A DNA stretch of 64,000 nt from Criblamydia sequanensis CRIB-18 (GTDB taxonomy: Bacteria; Chlamydiota; Chlamydiia; Chlamydiales; Criblamydiaceae): positions 124,001-188,000 of the forward strand of contig NZ_CCEJ010000005.1 of the NCBI RefSeq assembly GCF_000750955.1, given 5' to 3'. Positions 55,047-64,000 of this stretch are shown one piece after another; position 1 is the first letter of the stretch, and every line of letters starts with the position of its first letter. The translations under genes were made by a program, and so were the position numbers. The notes below the pieces were generated by a model that was given only the letters and a program-made list of their open reading frames with translations, had not been told where the DNA came from and ran no database searches.

Positions 55047-56183
55047 TCAGGAGCTTAGTAACTCTTGTAGCTTTTTGAGCGTATTTAGACCCCCTGTCAA
55101 CTGTATTGAGCTAGTTGAAGAAGGCTTATTTAAGGCTTCGAGTATTAAACTTTTTAATCTCTCTTCACTTAAGTCATTTGCAAGAACTTCTGAAACAAGG
55201 CCTTTTGCTTTTAATTTTCTCACTCTTTCAATCTGGTCATCTTGACTTGGATGCGGATAAACAAGGGCTTTGACTCTTGTTTGGAGAACATCGCTTATGG
55301 TTCCAGCTCCCCCGAAACTAATCGATAGGGCGCTTTCTTTTAATTTATCAATAAATCTGGATGTAAAGGGTGATAAAATCACATTTTTTTCTTTTATAGC
55401 CCTTTCTTCAATTTCTTTTTTAAGAGAATCTTGAATTTTTGGACCTATTACAAAATGAAAGTCGTAATCTTTTAAAAGCGGCGCCGTTTTTAAGAGAAGG
55501 CGGATAAATTCATCTCCATAAGTGCCGGTCCCCATGCTAACGATAATTTGATTACTATTTTTTCTCTCTCTTTTAGCTTCCAAGGGGTCTACAACAACAC
55601 CTGTAAAATAGATTTTTTTTCTGAATTTTAAAAAAAGATCAAGAAGATCAAAAGGAGGGGTGGCTTCAGGGTCTATGTGAACAAAAATAAAGTCAAAAAC
55701 GTTTTGAAGCAAAGCTTCTGTATTTTGTATTAGCCCCTGCGGGATTTTCTTCTCTCCCCTAAAAGAACAAGTGATTAAACAAGAGGGATTTTTACTTTTA
55801 ATTGTGTGGATAAGAAAGAGAATTTCGCTCTGAAGCCCAATCCTTCCAAAGGGAAAGTGTTCGCATATGAAAAAGTCATATTTTTTAGTGATGTTTTTTT
55901 TTATGTATTCTTTCCTTAATAATCGGATTTCCTGCTCGCTTTTTTCATTTCTTGGATCTTGCAAAGGGGCTCCATCGCAAGGCATAGTTAAGGGAGGAAG
56001 TTCGAGCAATGTGAAATTGGGAGATTCAGGCATTGGCAGAAGAGGCAAACTGCCTAGAAGATAATCAATTTTAAAGGAGCTTAGAAGCCATTTTGAAAGA
56101 TAGAGGCTTCTTTGCAAATGGCCAAGTCCAAGCGGGGATGTATTGTAAAAAAGCCCTCTTGGCAAAGCTTTTTCATTTTCCAT
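55047..56183 (-). CDS. Glycosyltransferase, GT28/MurG-like
   Basis: This 378-aa protein has GLGHLQRSLYLSKWLL at the start and a MurG-like C-terminal half (VSMGTGTYGDEFIRLLLKTAPLL, SISFGGAGTISDVLQTRVKALVYPHPSQDDQIERVRKL), as in predicted GT28-type transferases (COG4671-like). It transfers a sugar from a nucleotide donor to an unknown acceptor. GAGGG precedes the ATG by about 6 nt. It lies 61 nt upstream of the GT4 gene. Confidence 0.83.
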   Translation of the reverse strand: MENEKALPRGLFYNTSPLGLGHLQRSLYLSKWLLSSFKIDYLLGSLPLLPMPESPNFTLLELPPLTMPCDGAPLQDPRNEKSEQEIRLLRKEYIKKNITKKYDFFICEHFPFGRIGLQSEILFLIHTIKSKNPSCLITCSFRGEKKIPQGLIQNTEALLQNVFDFIFVHIDPEATPPFDLLDLFLKFRKKIYFTGVVVDPLEAKRERKNSNQIIVSMGTGTYGDEFIRLLLKTAPLLKDYDFHFVIGPKIQDSLKKEIEERAIKEKNVILSPFTSRFIDKLKESALSISFGGAGTISDVLQTRVKALVYPHPSQDDQIERVRKLKAKGLVSEVLANDLSEERLKSLILEALNKPSSTSSIQLTGGLNTLKKLQELLSS

Positions 56184-56201
56184 CTTAAGCCCTCAAAATT
56201 T

Positions 56202-58277
56202 TTAAGCTGAATCTTTAAAAAATCGGGAAAGTAAAAATCTAAATTCTTGTGAAGATCTTAAGTTGCAAAGCCAATCATCATGCATAATATCTTCAATAGG
56301 GGGCAAAGCCCTTGCTTGAATGGCTTTTTCAATATAATGAAGGGATTCAAGCAGATTCCCTTTAATGGAATGAACGCAAGCTAGCGTATAGTAAGCTCCT
56401 TCATTGCCAAGATAGGCGGAGGTTTGTAATTTTTGCTCTGCAATATTCATGAGCCATTGATTTTCCTCAAGCTTAATCGGATCTTTCGTGAGCTCTGCGT
56501 ATGCTACGATAAGGGCTCCAAGATCCCCCCAAGCCATTTCATCCTCTGGATCTTCCAAAAGAATCTGCTCAAATACATCCCAGGCTTCTTTTAAGCAATC
56601 GGCATCCGAGAGCATCTCCCCTAAATGAAATAAAGAATGGGCAAGGCCTATTCGAGCAGGCGTGTATGAGGGCTCTTCTTTGATGATGTGGCTGAAGAAT
56701 TTTACTGCCTTCTCAAGCTGCATCGGATCTTCAATTAAATCGCCGAGAATTTGTATGGCGGAAGCATAATTGAAAAGGGTGTCCATAAACAGGGGCGATA
56801 AGAAAGTATGTTCTTGCAAGATAAGCGATTTTTCAATTTTTCCAACTGCAAGCTCAGCTGATACCTTATCGCGTTTTAGTTCTGCATGCCTTAAAAGGGC
56901 TATCCCATAATCGAGCCAAAATTGAGCCGGCAAAGTTAAAGGGTATTCGCATAACCTTGCAAAATGCCTAATGCTGCACTCAAGGTATTCGCTTTCTATT
57001 TTATGATCTGCCATTTCCATGTAGCAAAGAGCTATTCCATAATGGAAGACATGGAATGAGGGATCGACTCTTAACCCATGGTGGTATTTTTCAATGGCTT
57101 TAACAAAAAAGTTAATGTCGTGAAAGTAGCGCCCTTGCTCTGTAAAGCAGCGTCCGTAAAAGTACCATGTTTCCGCTCTTTCACTATCTAAGCTTAAACT
57201 TCTTTGGATCTTCTCTTCAGCTTCTTTTAATATCTCAAATTGCTCTTCTTGCGCTCCAAGATTCATCAAAGCTTCGCCAAGCCTTAGCAATGTTTCAGGG
57301 TTATTAGGCTCGCAGACATCTGCAAGCTCAAACTTTTCAATGGCGCTATGTAATTTGTCGGCATCTCTTGTCACTTTGGCAGAGAGAAGCTCTAGGCTGC
57401 CCCAAAAAAGCCATAAGGTTAAATTATTGGAATCAAGCTCGGATGCTTTTTGAAAGGCTTTTTCGGCTTCGTCATAGTCCTCATCCGAAAAGGAATTTTC
57501 ATATAGCTTCATGCTAGAGCATGCTAAGTTTAGCCAGCAAGCCATCTGATTCGGCTTTAACTTGAGGGATTGCCTATAGGAATATTTGGCTTCTTTAAAA
57601 TAATCTAATTGCCCGATAAGGGTGCCTTGCTCAGCTAAAATATTGCCATAGTCATTCCAGAAATCGGATGAGTTCCCTTTAAAACAGGAGGCTGCTCTTA
57701 ACTTTAATAACGCTTGATTATAGTCGCAAGGCTCCCCGCTTAATTTAGCTTTCCGGTAAAGGGATAGCCCCCATTTATAGAAAAGGGCAGTCTCTTTATC
57801 CTCATCGAATTTGAGATCACGACACATTTTTAAAGCGGTTTCAAATTTCTTTTGAGCTTCATGAAAAAGTTTTGGATCTTGGCAAAGTTCTGAAAAAATC
57901 GTTTCGGCAAAAGCCGAAAAGACCCAGGCTTCATAAAAATTAGGGTCGAGTGTCAATGCTTTTTGATAATAGCGGCAAGCTGACTTTAAATTTCTAAGAC
58001 TTTTCCCCATTTCTATATAGGAATTGCCAAGTTTAAAGAAAATTTTCGCACTATTCGGGGCAGCTTTTGCAGCTAATTTGAAATTTTTTGAAGCGGCAGT
58101 CTGATCGCCTTTTGCCGCTAAGTCATTTCCTTGCAAAACAAAAAGGATCGCTAAAAGCTCCTTTTCATTGAAGCTCATCCCCTTCCAGCTTTCAGGTTCG
58201 CGGAAAGAGTCCAGGCTGCTAAATTGCTTTTCGCTTAAGATTTTTTCAAAAAGGTTTAAATAAGGAGTTTTTTCCAT
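56202..58277 (-). CDS. TPR-repeat protein
   Basis: This 691-aa protein is almost entirely TPR helical hairpins (for example CRYYQKALTLDPNFYEAWVFSAF; AFQKASELDSNNLTLWLFWGSLEL; AIEKYHHGLRVDPSFHVFHYGIA), about a dozen units from residue 60 on. There is no signal peptide. It stands 18 nt upstream of the GT28-like gene and could be co-transcribed. TPR proteins scaffold complexes; the partner is unknown. No ribosome binding site is visible at the ATG. Confidence 0.85.
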   Translation of the reverse strand: MEKTPYLNLFEKILSEKQFSSLDSFREPESWKGMSFNEKELLAILFVLQGNDLAAKGDQTAASKNFKLAAKAAPNSAKIFFKLGNSYIEMGKSLRNLKSACRYYQKALTLDPNFYEAWVFSAFAETIFSELCQDPKLFHEAQKKFETALKMCRDLKFDEDKETALFYKWGLSLYRKAKLSGEPCDYNQALLKLRAASCFKGNSSDFWNDYGNILAEQGTLIGQLDYFKEAKYSYRQSLKLKPNQMACWLNLACSSMKLYENSFSDEDYDEAEKAFQKASELDSNNLTLWLFWGSLELLSAKVTRDADKLHSAIEKFELADVCEPNNPETLLRLGEALMNLGAQEEQFEILKEAEEKIQRSLSLDSERAETWYFYGRCFTEQGRYFHDINFFVKAIEKYHHGLRVDPSFHVFHYGIALCYMEMADHKIESEYLECSIRHFARLCEYPLTLPAQFWLDYGIALLRHAELKRDKVSAELAVGKIEKSLILQEHTFLSPLFMDTLFNYASAIQILGDLIEDPMQLEKAVKFFSHIIKEEPSYTPARIGLAHSLFHLGEMLSDADCLKEAWDVFEQILLEDPEDEMAWGDLGALIVAYAELTKDPIKLEENQWLMNIAEQKLQTSAYLGNEGAYYTLACVHSIKGNLLESLHYIEKAIQARALPPIEDIMHDDWLCNLRSSQEFRFLLSRFFKDSA

Positions 58278-58647
58278 GAGCCAATCAGTGCAAGGTTGAT
58301 TAGTATTAGCGTCTTATGAATTATTACTTATCATAAAGAAAAGTTTATTTAAATTAAAGGAAAGCCATAACGTTTCTAAAAAGCTTTTAGTTTTTTAAGC
58401 TTGCAGATTCTGATTTTGAAAGGAAAAGCCTATGGCCTAACCATTTCAAGAACATTACTATTTTTGTGTTGTTTAATTGTTCCAAGCACACTAAGGCAAG
58501 AGTGCTTGTTTTAAAACGTCAAAAATCTTAATATGACCCCTTATTGTTTTGGTTTACCCGAGAAGACGTTCTTTAATGAATCCAAATTTCGAGGTAACTA
58601 ATTTATTTAAAAGCTCTCGCAATCAATGACATGAAATGGAGTCGATC
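58278..58647. other. Intergenic region with an orphan terminator-like hairpin
   Basis: No protein gene is supported. CAAGCAC and GTGCTTG (58483-58508) pair around a 12-nt loop and are followed by TTTT, which is terminator-like on the plus strand. No ORF ends before it, so a small RNA upstream (about 58380-58510) is possible. Confidence 0.4.
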
Positions 58648-59883
58648 ATGAGAAACCGGTCTCTTCGAATCTTAGCCTCTCTCGCTTTTTATCTACCACT
58701 AACCAGCTCGCTTCAGGGTGCTTTGGATACGCAAACTAACACCCAATCAAATTTGCAAATGCAAAAACAGGCGAAACTACCTTTTTCTCCTTTTACAGGT
58801 AAGGTAACCAAAAATAAAGTCCGCATTCGTCTCTCCCCGCAGCTTGACAGTTCTATCGTTAAAGAACTATCTCAGGGAGACCTCGTCTTGGTAAACGGGG
58901 AAGAGGAAGATTTTTACGCCATTAAACCTCCTGAAAATACCAAAGGCTACATCTTTAGGACTTTTGTTTTGGATGGCGTAATTGAAGGGAACCGTGTGAA
59001 CGTCAGACTTGACCCGAGCACTGAAAGTCCGGTTATTGCCCAATTGACTTCAGGCGATAAAGTAACTGGCAAGGTCAGCCCTTTGAATAATAAATGGTAC
59101 GAAATTAAGCTTCCTGAGACAGCGCAATTTTTTGTAAGCCGCGATTACATTCAAAAAGTTGGCGATGCTAATTTAATGGCGACTTTGCAAAGAAAGCAAG
59201 TGGAAGTCAACTCCCGCCTTGAGAAAGCCTACCTTGATGGCAAAGAAGCTTTAAAAGGGCCTTTTCCGGATATCAGCTACAGCTTAATCTCCAACCAATA
59301 TGACTCTATCATCCGCGATTTTCCGGAATTTGAAGAGCAAAAGGCTAGAGCGAAAGAACTTTTTGCAGGATTTAAGGACGAATATTTGAAAAAGAAGATA
59401 GAATATCTTGAGTCCCACTCTGATTCTATACGACATGCAGAAGACCTGAAAAAAGAAAAAAGCCACCTCGAAGTAAAGCTTAAAGAGCAAGAAAAGAGGC
59501 TTCAGGAACTTCAACAAAAAGTCACTTATGACGCTTTCTCTAATAACAGCAGCAGCACCATTCCTTTATGGGTTCCTGTAGAACAAGGGTATTATGCCGC
59601 ATGGGCTGAAAGAAATGGACACGGGCCTATGTCTTCTTTTTATAGAGAAGAGTTGGATCGCGCCATCGAACTTAAAGGAACGATTGAGCCTTATACCCGT
59701 AATGTAAAAAATAAGCCTGGGGATTATCTTCTTGTGAGCTCAAACGGCAGACCCATAGCGTTCCTCTATAGTACGCTTGTGAATTTGCAAGATTATGTAG
59801 GGACGGAAGTTTCTATAAAAGCCGCTTCAAGACCGAATTTCGATTTCGCCTTCCCTGCCTATTTTGTGTTGGGAGCTCAATAA
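58648..59883 (+). CDS. Exported protein with two bacterial SH3 domains
   Basis: I choose the ATG at 58648 (MRNRSLRILASLAFYLPLTS, a signal peptide; GGAG 6 nt upstream), 411 aa, over the first ATG at 58636. Two SH3b domains follow (KNKVRIRLSPQLDSSIVKELSQGD and GNRVNVRLDPSTESPVIAQLTSGDKV), then a coiled-coil segment (KKEKSHLEVKLKEQEKRLQELQQ) and a C-terminal domain (FAFPAYFVLGAQ). SH3b domains in such exported proteins bind peptidoglycan or target the envelope. It is monocistronic and ends at a terminator. Confidence 0.85.
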   Translation: MRNRSLRILASLAFYLPLTSSLQGALDTQTNTQSNLQMQKQAKLPFSPFTGKVTKNKVRIRLSPQLDSSIVKELSQGDLVLVNGEEEDFYAIKPPENTKGYIFRTFVLDGVIEGNRVNVRLDPSTESPVIAQLTSGDKVTGKVSPLNNKWYEIKLPETAQFFVSRDYIQKVGDANLMATLQRKQVEVNSRLEKAYLDGKEALKGPFPDISYSLISNQYDSIIRDFPEFEEQKARAKELFAGFKDEYLKKKIEYLESHSDSIRHAEDLKKEKSHLEVKLKEQEKRLQELQQKVTYDAFSNNSSSTIPLWVPVEQGYYAAWAERNGHGPMSSFYREELDRAIELKGTIEPYTRNVKNKPGDYLLVSSNGRPIAFLYSTLVNLQDYVGTEVSIKAASRPNFDFAFPAYFVLGAQ

Positions 59884-59890
59884 CACTTTT

Positions 59891-59922
59891 AAGAAATTCC
59901 CGGCAAACCGGGAATTTCTTTA
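59891..59922. terminator. Terminator between SH3 gene and small membrane protein gene
   Basis: AAGAAATTCCCGG and CCGGGAATTTCTT form a perfect 13-bp stem with a CAAA loop, followed by TTTAT. It lies between convergent genes and can serve both. Confidence 0.88.
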
Positions 59923-59929
59923 TGTCTAT

Positions 59930-60214
59930 CTATTCCAATTCTTTTTTAGAGACCGGCGCATCATCAAGGACAAGCTCTATTCCCCCGACATGCGGGGCGA
60001 TTAGATTATAGATCCAGCAATATATCGCAGTGCAAAGATACGAGAAAATGAGATAAAAGATAGGAATACCGAAAAAGAAGCTCGTATCCCCCTCCCCGAA
60101 GAAAAGACCAAAAAGAGCGATAGGAATGCAAAAAAGGGCTGAGATCACAAAAGCTACAAGGGCAGTTACTTTGCTCGCCGCATGAATTGGAATTTTCCGA
60201 ATTTGTTTTCGCAT
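59930..60214 (-). CDS. Small membrane protein, DUF3566-like
   Basis: This 94-aa protein has two hydrophobic helices (VTALVAFVISALFCIPIALFG; FFFGIPIFYLIFSYLCTAIY) and ends NLIAPHVGGIELVLDD, which resembles the YNLVxxxVGGIE ending of DUF3566 proteins. AAAGG precedes the ATG by 6 nt. The function is unknown. Confidence 0.6.
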   Translation of the reverse strand: MRKQIRKIPIHAASKVTALVAFVISALFCIPIALFGLFFGEGDTSFFFGIPIFYLIFSYLCTAIYCWIYNLIAPHVGGIELVLDDAPVSKKELE

Positions 60215-60365
60215 GTTTGACCTTTATCAAGAAAATAAATAACTTGTTCATACAAAAGGGCGTTTTCCACCCCTAATTTTAATTAACCTTATTTGGATTT
60301 TTAACTCAAGCGTTAGCCATTTCGATTGTTAAAAAAAAGGTTTGTAACGACAAGAAGATTTTTTA

Positions 60366-62291
60366 CTAAAGGTTTAAAAGATCGGGCGTTAAAGATTCTT
60401 TTTCACCTTCCTTAACCGGAGATGCAATCGATTCTATAGGGACGATATTTTGACCTTTTTCTTGGTTTAAAGCCTGATCTTCCTCAACAAGTTTATTAGC
60501 CCTTTGCCAAGCGAGCTGAGTATGGCGATTGGGGTACCTTGGGTCAAAAGGAAAAAGATTTTCCTCGCCCATTTCATAGCCGATGCCGGAATCTACAAAC
60601 ACCTCGAGGACGCCCGGCATCATTCCGCAAGCGACAAGATGGTGACCTTTGCTGATTAGGTAGTCATTTAATTGCTTTAAAGCAAGACACGCGGTTGCAT
60701 CCATATCCCGGGCATTTTTAAGCTGCAAAATAAGAACGCAAGGGCCCTTGCCTTTATGGGCAAACGCTCTAAGGGTCGTTTGAAAAAGCTCTGCGGCGCC
60801 AAAAAATAACTCCCCTTCCACTTTGATTAAACGGATAGATTTTTGTTCGAGGGCATCTCTTGCGTCAATAGATTGTAAAACGCCTTTTTCATCCACAGAG
60901 AATTCGCTTAACTGCGGCATCGCCGCTTTTTTTAAATAAAGGGTAATTGAAATAATCACACCAATATAAAAAGCCACATCCAGACTAAACAAAAGACATG
61001 AAATAAAAGTTACCCATAAAACAAAAGCATCCGAACTTGTCGCTTTTAAGCATAACTTTAACTGCTTGATGTCAACAATTTTAAACGCGGTAACAACAAG
61101 TAAAGCCGCTAACGCCGGCAAAGGAATTTCTGAAATGAACTTATCAAAAATAAATACGATGGCCCCTGCCTGCAGTGCCCCGAATAAAGCTGCAAATCTT
61201 GTGACAGCTCCGGCCTCATAATTTAGAACGCTTCTTGAAGGGCTGCCGGACACCGGAAGGGCCGCTAAACTGCAGGAAACAAGATTTCCCAAAGAAACCC
61301 CGAGCACTTCTTGGTTTACAGATAACTTCTGCCCTGAGCTTGCAGCAATAGCTTTTGCAACAGCTGTCGACTCTAAGATACTAAGAAGGGCAACTGCAAA
61401 AGCGAATGGGAGAAGCTCGTTAAGAATTTTAATATGAAAGTAAGGAAATGCCAAAACAGGGCTTGCCGAAAGAATCATGCCGTTATCTCCGACAAGGGGC
61501 ACTAAGGCGGCTTCTTCTTCGGTTAAGGGATCTATGATCCCGAAAAAACCCGTAAAAGCCATTTTCTTTTCGCTCCACAAAATAAAGCTGACAAGGGCAA
61601 GCATGAGAGCCCCGGCCGGAAGCCGCTTATCCCATTTCTTTATAAAAATAAGAATAAAAAGACTTAAGCAGCTCGTCGTTATGGCAGGGACTTCTGTCTT
61701 TCCTAAATTTGCGATGACATCCAATAACTTTTCATAAACCGCATAAGCATGGATGGAAGGCGATATCCCTAAAAAAACATAAAGCTGGGTTACAACAATG
61801 GCCACGGCCACACCAAGAAGATACCCGACAATAACAGAGTGGCTTACAAAATGCGTAAGCCGGCCGAGCTTGCAAAAAGCAAAAGTTGCTTGAATAAACG
61901 CTACAAGAAGGGTTAATTGGGTGAGGATATTTAAGGCCATTATCTCCTTATCAATCCCTGTAAGTTCTCTATAATGGGTATAAAGGACTGCAGATAAACC
62001 TGACTGAATAAGCATAGCGATGGCGTTGCTTGGGCCAACGACTAAATGTCTTGAAGAGCCGAAAAGGGAGGCAATAAAAGCTGAAAAAATCGCTGCGAAA
62101 AGACCTGATGAAAGCGGCAAACCGGTCACAAAAGCAAAAGCCATTGTCTGCGGAACCGTTAGAAAAGCTACAGTTAAGCCTGCTTGAAAATCTTTCTTTA
62201 GCGTCTTTAAACTCAAACTTGTCAGATCTTCTCTTAACCCGCTAAAAGCTAAATCATCAAAGTAATGATCGAAATAATGATTGATATGCAT
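60366..62291 (-). CDS. SulP-family anion transporter with STAS domain
   Basis: I choose the ATG at 62291 (AAGG 6 nt upstream), 641 aa, over a TTG two codons earlier. The first half carries the SulP core (QAGLTVAFLTVPQTMAFAFVTGLP, SSRHLVVGPSNAIAM, VNQEVLGVSLGNLVSC), about ten to twelve membrane helices. Residues about 485-590 form a STAS domain (RLIKVEGELFFGAAELF, DATACLALKQL). Family members move sulfate, bicarbonate or dicarboxylates; the substrate here is unknown. It is divergent from der. Confidence 0.92.
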   Translation of the reverse strand: MHINHYFDHYFDDLAFSGLREDLTSLSLKTLKKDFQAGLTVAFLTVPQTMAFAFVTGLPLSSGLFAAIFSAFIASLFGSSRHLVVGPSNAIAMLIQSGLSAVLYTHYRELTGIDKEIMALNILTQLTLLVAFIQATFAFCKLGRLTHFVSHSVIVGYLLGVAVAIVVTQLYVFLGISPSIHAYAVYEKLLDVIANLGKTEVPAITTSCLSLFILIFIKKWDKRLPAGALMLALVSFILWSEKKMAFTGFFGIIDPLTEEEAALVPLVGDNGMILSASPVLAFPYFHIKILNELLPFAFAVALLSILESTAVAKAIAASSGQKLSVNQEVLGVSLGNLVSCSLAALPVSGSPSRSVLNYEAGAVTRFAALFGALQAGAIVFIFDKFISEIPLPALAALLVVTAFKIVDIKQLKLCLKATSSDAFVLWVTFISCLLFSLDVAFYIGVIISITLYLKKAAMPQLSEFSVDEKGVLQSIDARDALEQKSIRLIKVEGELFFGAAELFQTTLRAFAHKGKGPCVLILQLKNARDMDATACLALKQLNDYLISKGHHLVACGMMPGVLEVFVDSGIGYEMGEENLFPFDPRYPNRHTQLAWQRANKLVEEDQALNQEKGQNIVPIESIASPVKEGEKESLTPDLLNL

Positions 62292-62611
62292 AGTCAACCT
62301 TGCTCTCGATAGAACAAATATTCTCGGTATGTGTAGGATTTTTATGAGACTTCTTTCGAAAGAAATCTATTGTAACATTAAGGCAGAATAGATTTTAAAG
62401 CTTACCACAATACAGAAATATAAATCTATCTTTTGAGGGGCCTTTCTCAAACTATCCCTTGTTGCATTCGCTACCGCTACTTAAGTTTTAATAACAAATA
62501 TAAAAATTGTTTTAAAATTATTCCTTTTTGTTTTTTAAAATTAATCTCCTTCAAAAAGACGTTATTTGGTACTATTCTTAGGTATCATTTAGTTTAAATT
62601 TAAAGCCATCC
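62292..62611. other. Divergent intergenic region between sulP and der
   Basis: No gene is supported in this 320-bp AT-rich stretch. TTCTTAGGTATCATTTAG near 62576 may contain the der promoter, but the boxes are weak. Confidence 0.35.
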
Positions 62612-64000
62612 ATGACCTCATATTTAAAACTTGCCCTAGTCGGCAGACCGAACGTTGGAAAATCCGCCCTTTTTAATGCTATCGCTAAAAAACGAGTCGC
62701 TATTGTTGATGAAGCAGAAGGGGTGACAAGAGATCGTATCTATACTCTTTGCGATTTTTTCGGAAAATCCTTTATCGCCGTCGATACGGGAGGAATTGAT
62801 CCTAGATCAAAAGCCCCCTTTAATGAAGAGGTCAAAAAGCAAGCGGAACTTGCTATTGAAGAAGCAGACACTTTGATTCTTGTAGTCGATGGGAAAGCCG
62901 GGGTTACCCTACTTGATGAGGAGCTTGCCAGGCTGCTTCTTAAAAAACAAAAAAAAGTAGTCTTAGCCGTCAACAAAATTGATGATATCTCGAAGAGCCA
63001 TCTTATTCACCAATTCCATTCTTTGGGTTTAACTAAGATCATCCCCGTCTCGGCCACACAAAACTGGAATATTGCAGAGCTTCTTGAAGCCGCGCTTTCC
63101 GGGCTTGATGAGAAAAAAGGAGAGGAAAATAATTATCCCAAAGTCGCTGTCGTAGGAAGGCCGAACGTTGGAAAATCCTCCCTTGTTAACTACTTGCTTC
63201 AAGATGACCGCTGCATTGTAAGTCCGATTCCCGGAACTACAAGAGACAGCATCGATGTTACTCTAATTCATAACGAAAAACCTTATATCTTTATCGACAC
63301 CGCTGGTATTCGAAGAAAAAAAGCAGAACATGATGTCGTTGATAAATTTGCGGCCATTAGAACTCAAGAAGCCATTGAACGCTCCGATATTTGCATCTTA
63401 ATGATTGACGCCGTTGAAGGGATTACCCTTCATGATAAAAAAATTTCCAAATCTATAGAGGATGCCGGCAAAGGCTGTATTCTTTTAATTAATAAATGGG
63501 ACTTAATTAAAGGCTTTAGAATGGAACATTGCCTTCAAGGCATTGAAGAGGAAGTCCCCTTCTTAAAACATTGCCCCAAGGTTTTCACTTCTGCAAAAAC
63601 CGGAAGAAATGTGGATGAAATTTTCCCTCTTATCGATCTTATTGTGGAAGAGGGCAAAAAAAGGATCACAACCCACCAACTCAATGCTTTCCTTGTTCGA
63701 GCCATGCAGCTTAACCACCCTCCTATGATCCAAGGAAAAAGGCTTCGCATTTACTATATGACCCAAGTCGATGTCAATCCGCCTAAGTTCATCTTGTTTG
63801 TAAATTATGCCTCCCTTCTCTCGGATACTTATAGAAAGTATCTTTATAATCAGTTTAGAAAGTCTTTTGCGTTTACAGGCCTTCCAATCCGTATCCATAC
63901 TAAGGATAAGGCTAAAGAGAGCCGAAAGAAAAAAGCTGAAAATCGATTAACCCCTTTACCGGAAAGCGTCTATCAAAGAGAAAAGATGGCAGAGACGCTC
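62612..64000 (+). CDS. der: GTPase Der (EngA), 3' end outside window
   Basis: 463 codons run from the ATG at 62612 to the right edge. Two tandem GTPase domains are seen: GRPNVGKSALF at residues 11-21 and GRPNVGKSSLV at 182-192, each with a DTGGI or DTAGI (G3) and NKID or NKWD (G4). The KH-like C-terminal domain follows (QLNHPPMIQGKRLRIYYMTQVDVNPPKFILFVN). Der is needed for 50S ribosome assembly. Only the very end of the protein should be missing, since bacterial Der is about 450-490 aa. Confidence 0.96.
   Translation, partial: MTSYLKLALVGRPNVGKSALFNAIAKKRVAIVDEAEGVTRDRIYTLCDFFGKSFIAVDTGGIDPRSKAPFNEEVKKQAELAIEEADTLILVVDGKAGVTLLDEELARLLLKKQKKVVLAVNKIDDISKSHLIHQFHSLGLTKIIPVSATQNWNIAELLEAALSGLDEKKGEENNYPKVAVVGRPNVGKSSLVNYLLQDDRCIVSPIPGTTRDSIDVTLIHNEKPYIFIDTAGIRRKKAEHDVVDKFAAIRTQEAIERSDICILMIDAVEGITLHDKKISKSIEDAGKGCILLINKWDLIKGFRMEHCLQGIEEEVPFLKHCPKVFTSAKTGRNVDEIFPLIDLIVEEGKKRITTHQLNAFLVRAMQLNHPPMIQGKRLRIYYMTQVDVNPPKFILFVNYASLLSDTYRKYLYNQFRKSFAFTGLPIRIHTKDKAKESRKKKAENRLTPLPESVYQREKMAETL

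Noticed and set aside
1-64000. CRISPR arrays, rRNA operons and insertion sequences
   Set aside because: I saw no spaced identical repeats, no rRNA sequence and no transposase; only the tmRNA is supported as an RNA gene.

Overview
This window comes from an AT-rich bacterial chromosome. Its content suggests an environmental (amoeba-associated) chlamydia, Parachlamydiales-like and possibly close to Criblamydiaceae. That is an inference from three eukaryotic-type F-box proteins, two proteins with the bilobed hydrophobic domain of inclusion-membrane (Inc) proteins, a eukaryote-like serine/threonine kinase with a long lysine-rich leader, a long (1041 aa) isoleucyl-tRNA synthetase, and many large proteins with no recognisable family. 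Housekeeping anchors are ileS, ssrA (tmRNA), typA and der; the rest is mostly accessory.

Layout. 1-5923 (minus): the first 1974 codons of a giant repetitive beta-rich, haemagglutinin-like protein that runs off the left edge. 5993-9913: a coiled-coil protein, a TPR-like protein and the kinase. 10004-13129: ileS. 13421-13815: tmRNA. 13816-18497: a scar-like region with a decayed kinase and acetyltransferase, an intact acetyltransferase, a frameshifted FAD monooxygenase divergent from a TetR regulator over a 43-bp palindrome, and an imperfect copy of the tmRNA 3' end. 18498-27466: small enzymes, several of which are normally cytosolic proteins carrying N-terminal export signals (SET domain, nucleoside phosphorylase, deformylase, methyltransferase, chorismate mutase), with MarR, two VOC proteins, OsmC, a GNAT enzyme and an outer-membrane barrel. 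27477-31361: three tandem F-box/propeller paralogs. 31369-38084: a deleted methyltransferase, a 42-residue-repeat coiled-coil lipoprotein, a repeat surface protein, a thioesterase, a DtxR/MntR regulator behind a tandem palindrome, two Inc-like paralogs and a DUF1304 protein. 38209-39674: an AbiEi/AbiEii toxin-antitoxin pair. 39725-51723 (minus): a 12-kb, four-gene block of giant alpha-helical repeat proteins that I cannot assign to any known family. 52090-64000: typA, two glycosyltransferases, a TPR protein, an SH3 protein, a small membrane protein, a SulP transporter and the start of der.

How it fits together. The accessory genes look like a host-interaction inventory: F-box proteins could recruit a host SCF ubiquitin ligase, Inc-like proteins could sit in the vacuole membrane, the kinase could be an effector, and the exported enzymes would act outside the cytoplasm. 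The two strongest candidates for an undescribed system are the giant helical-repeat operon (39725-51723) and the cluster of exported cytosolic-type enzymes (16.6-27.5 kb). All functional links are inferred from sequence alone.
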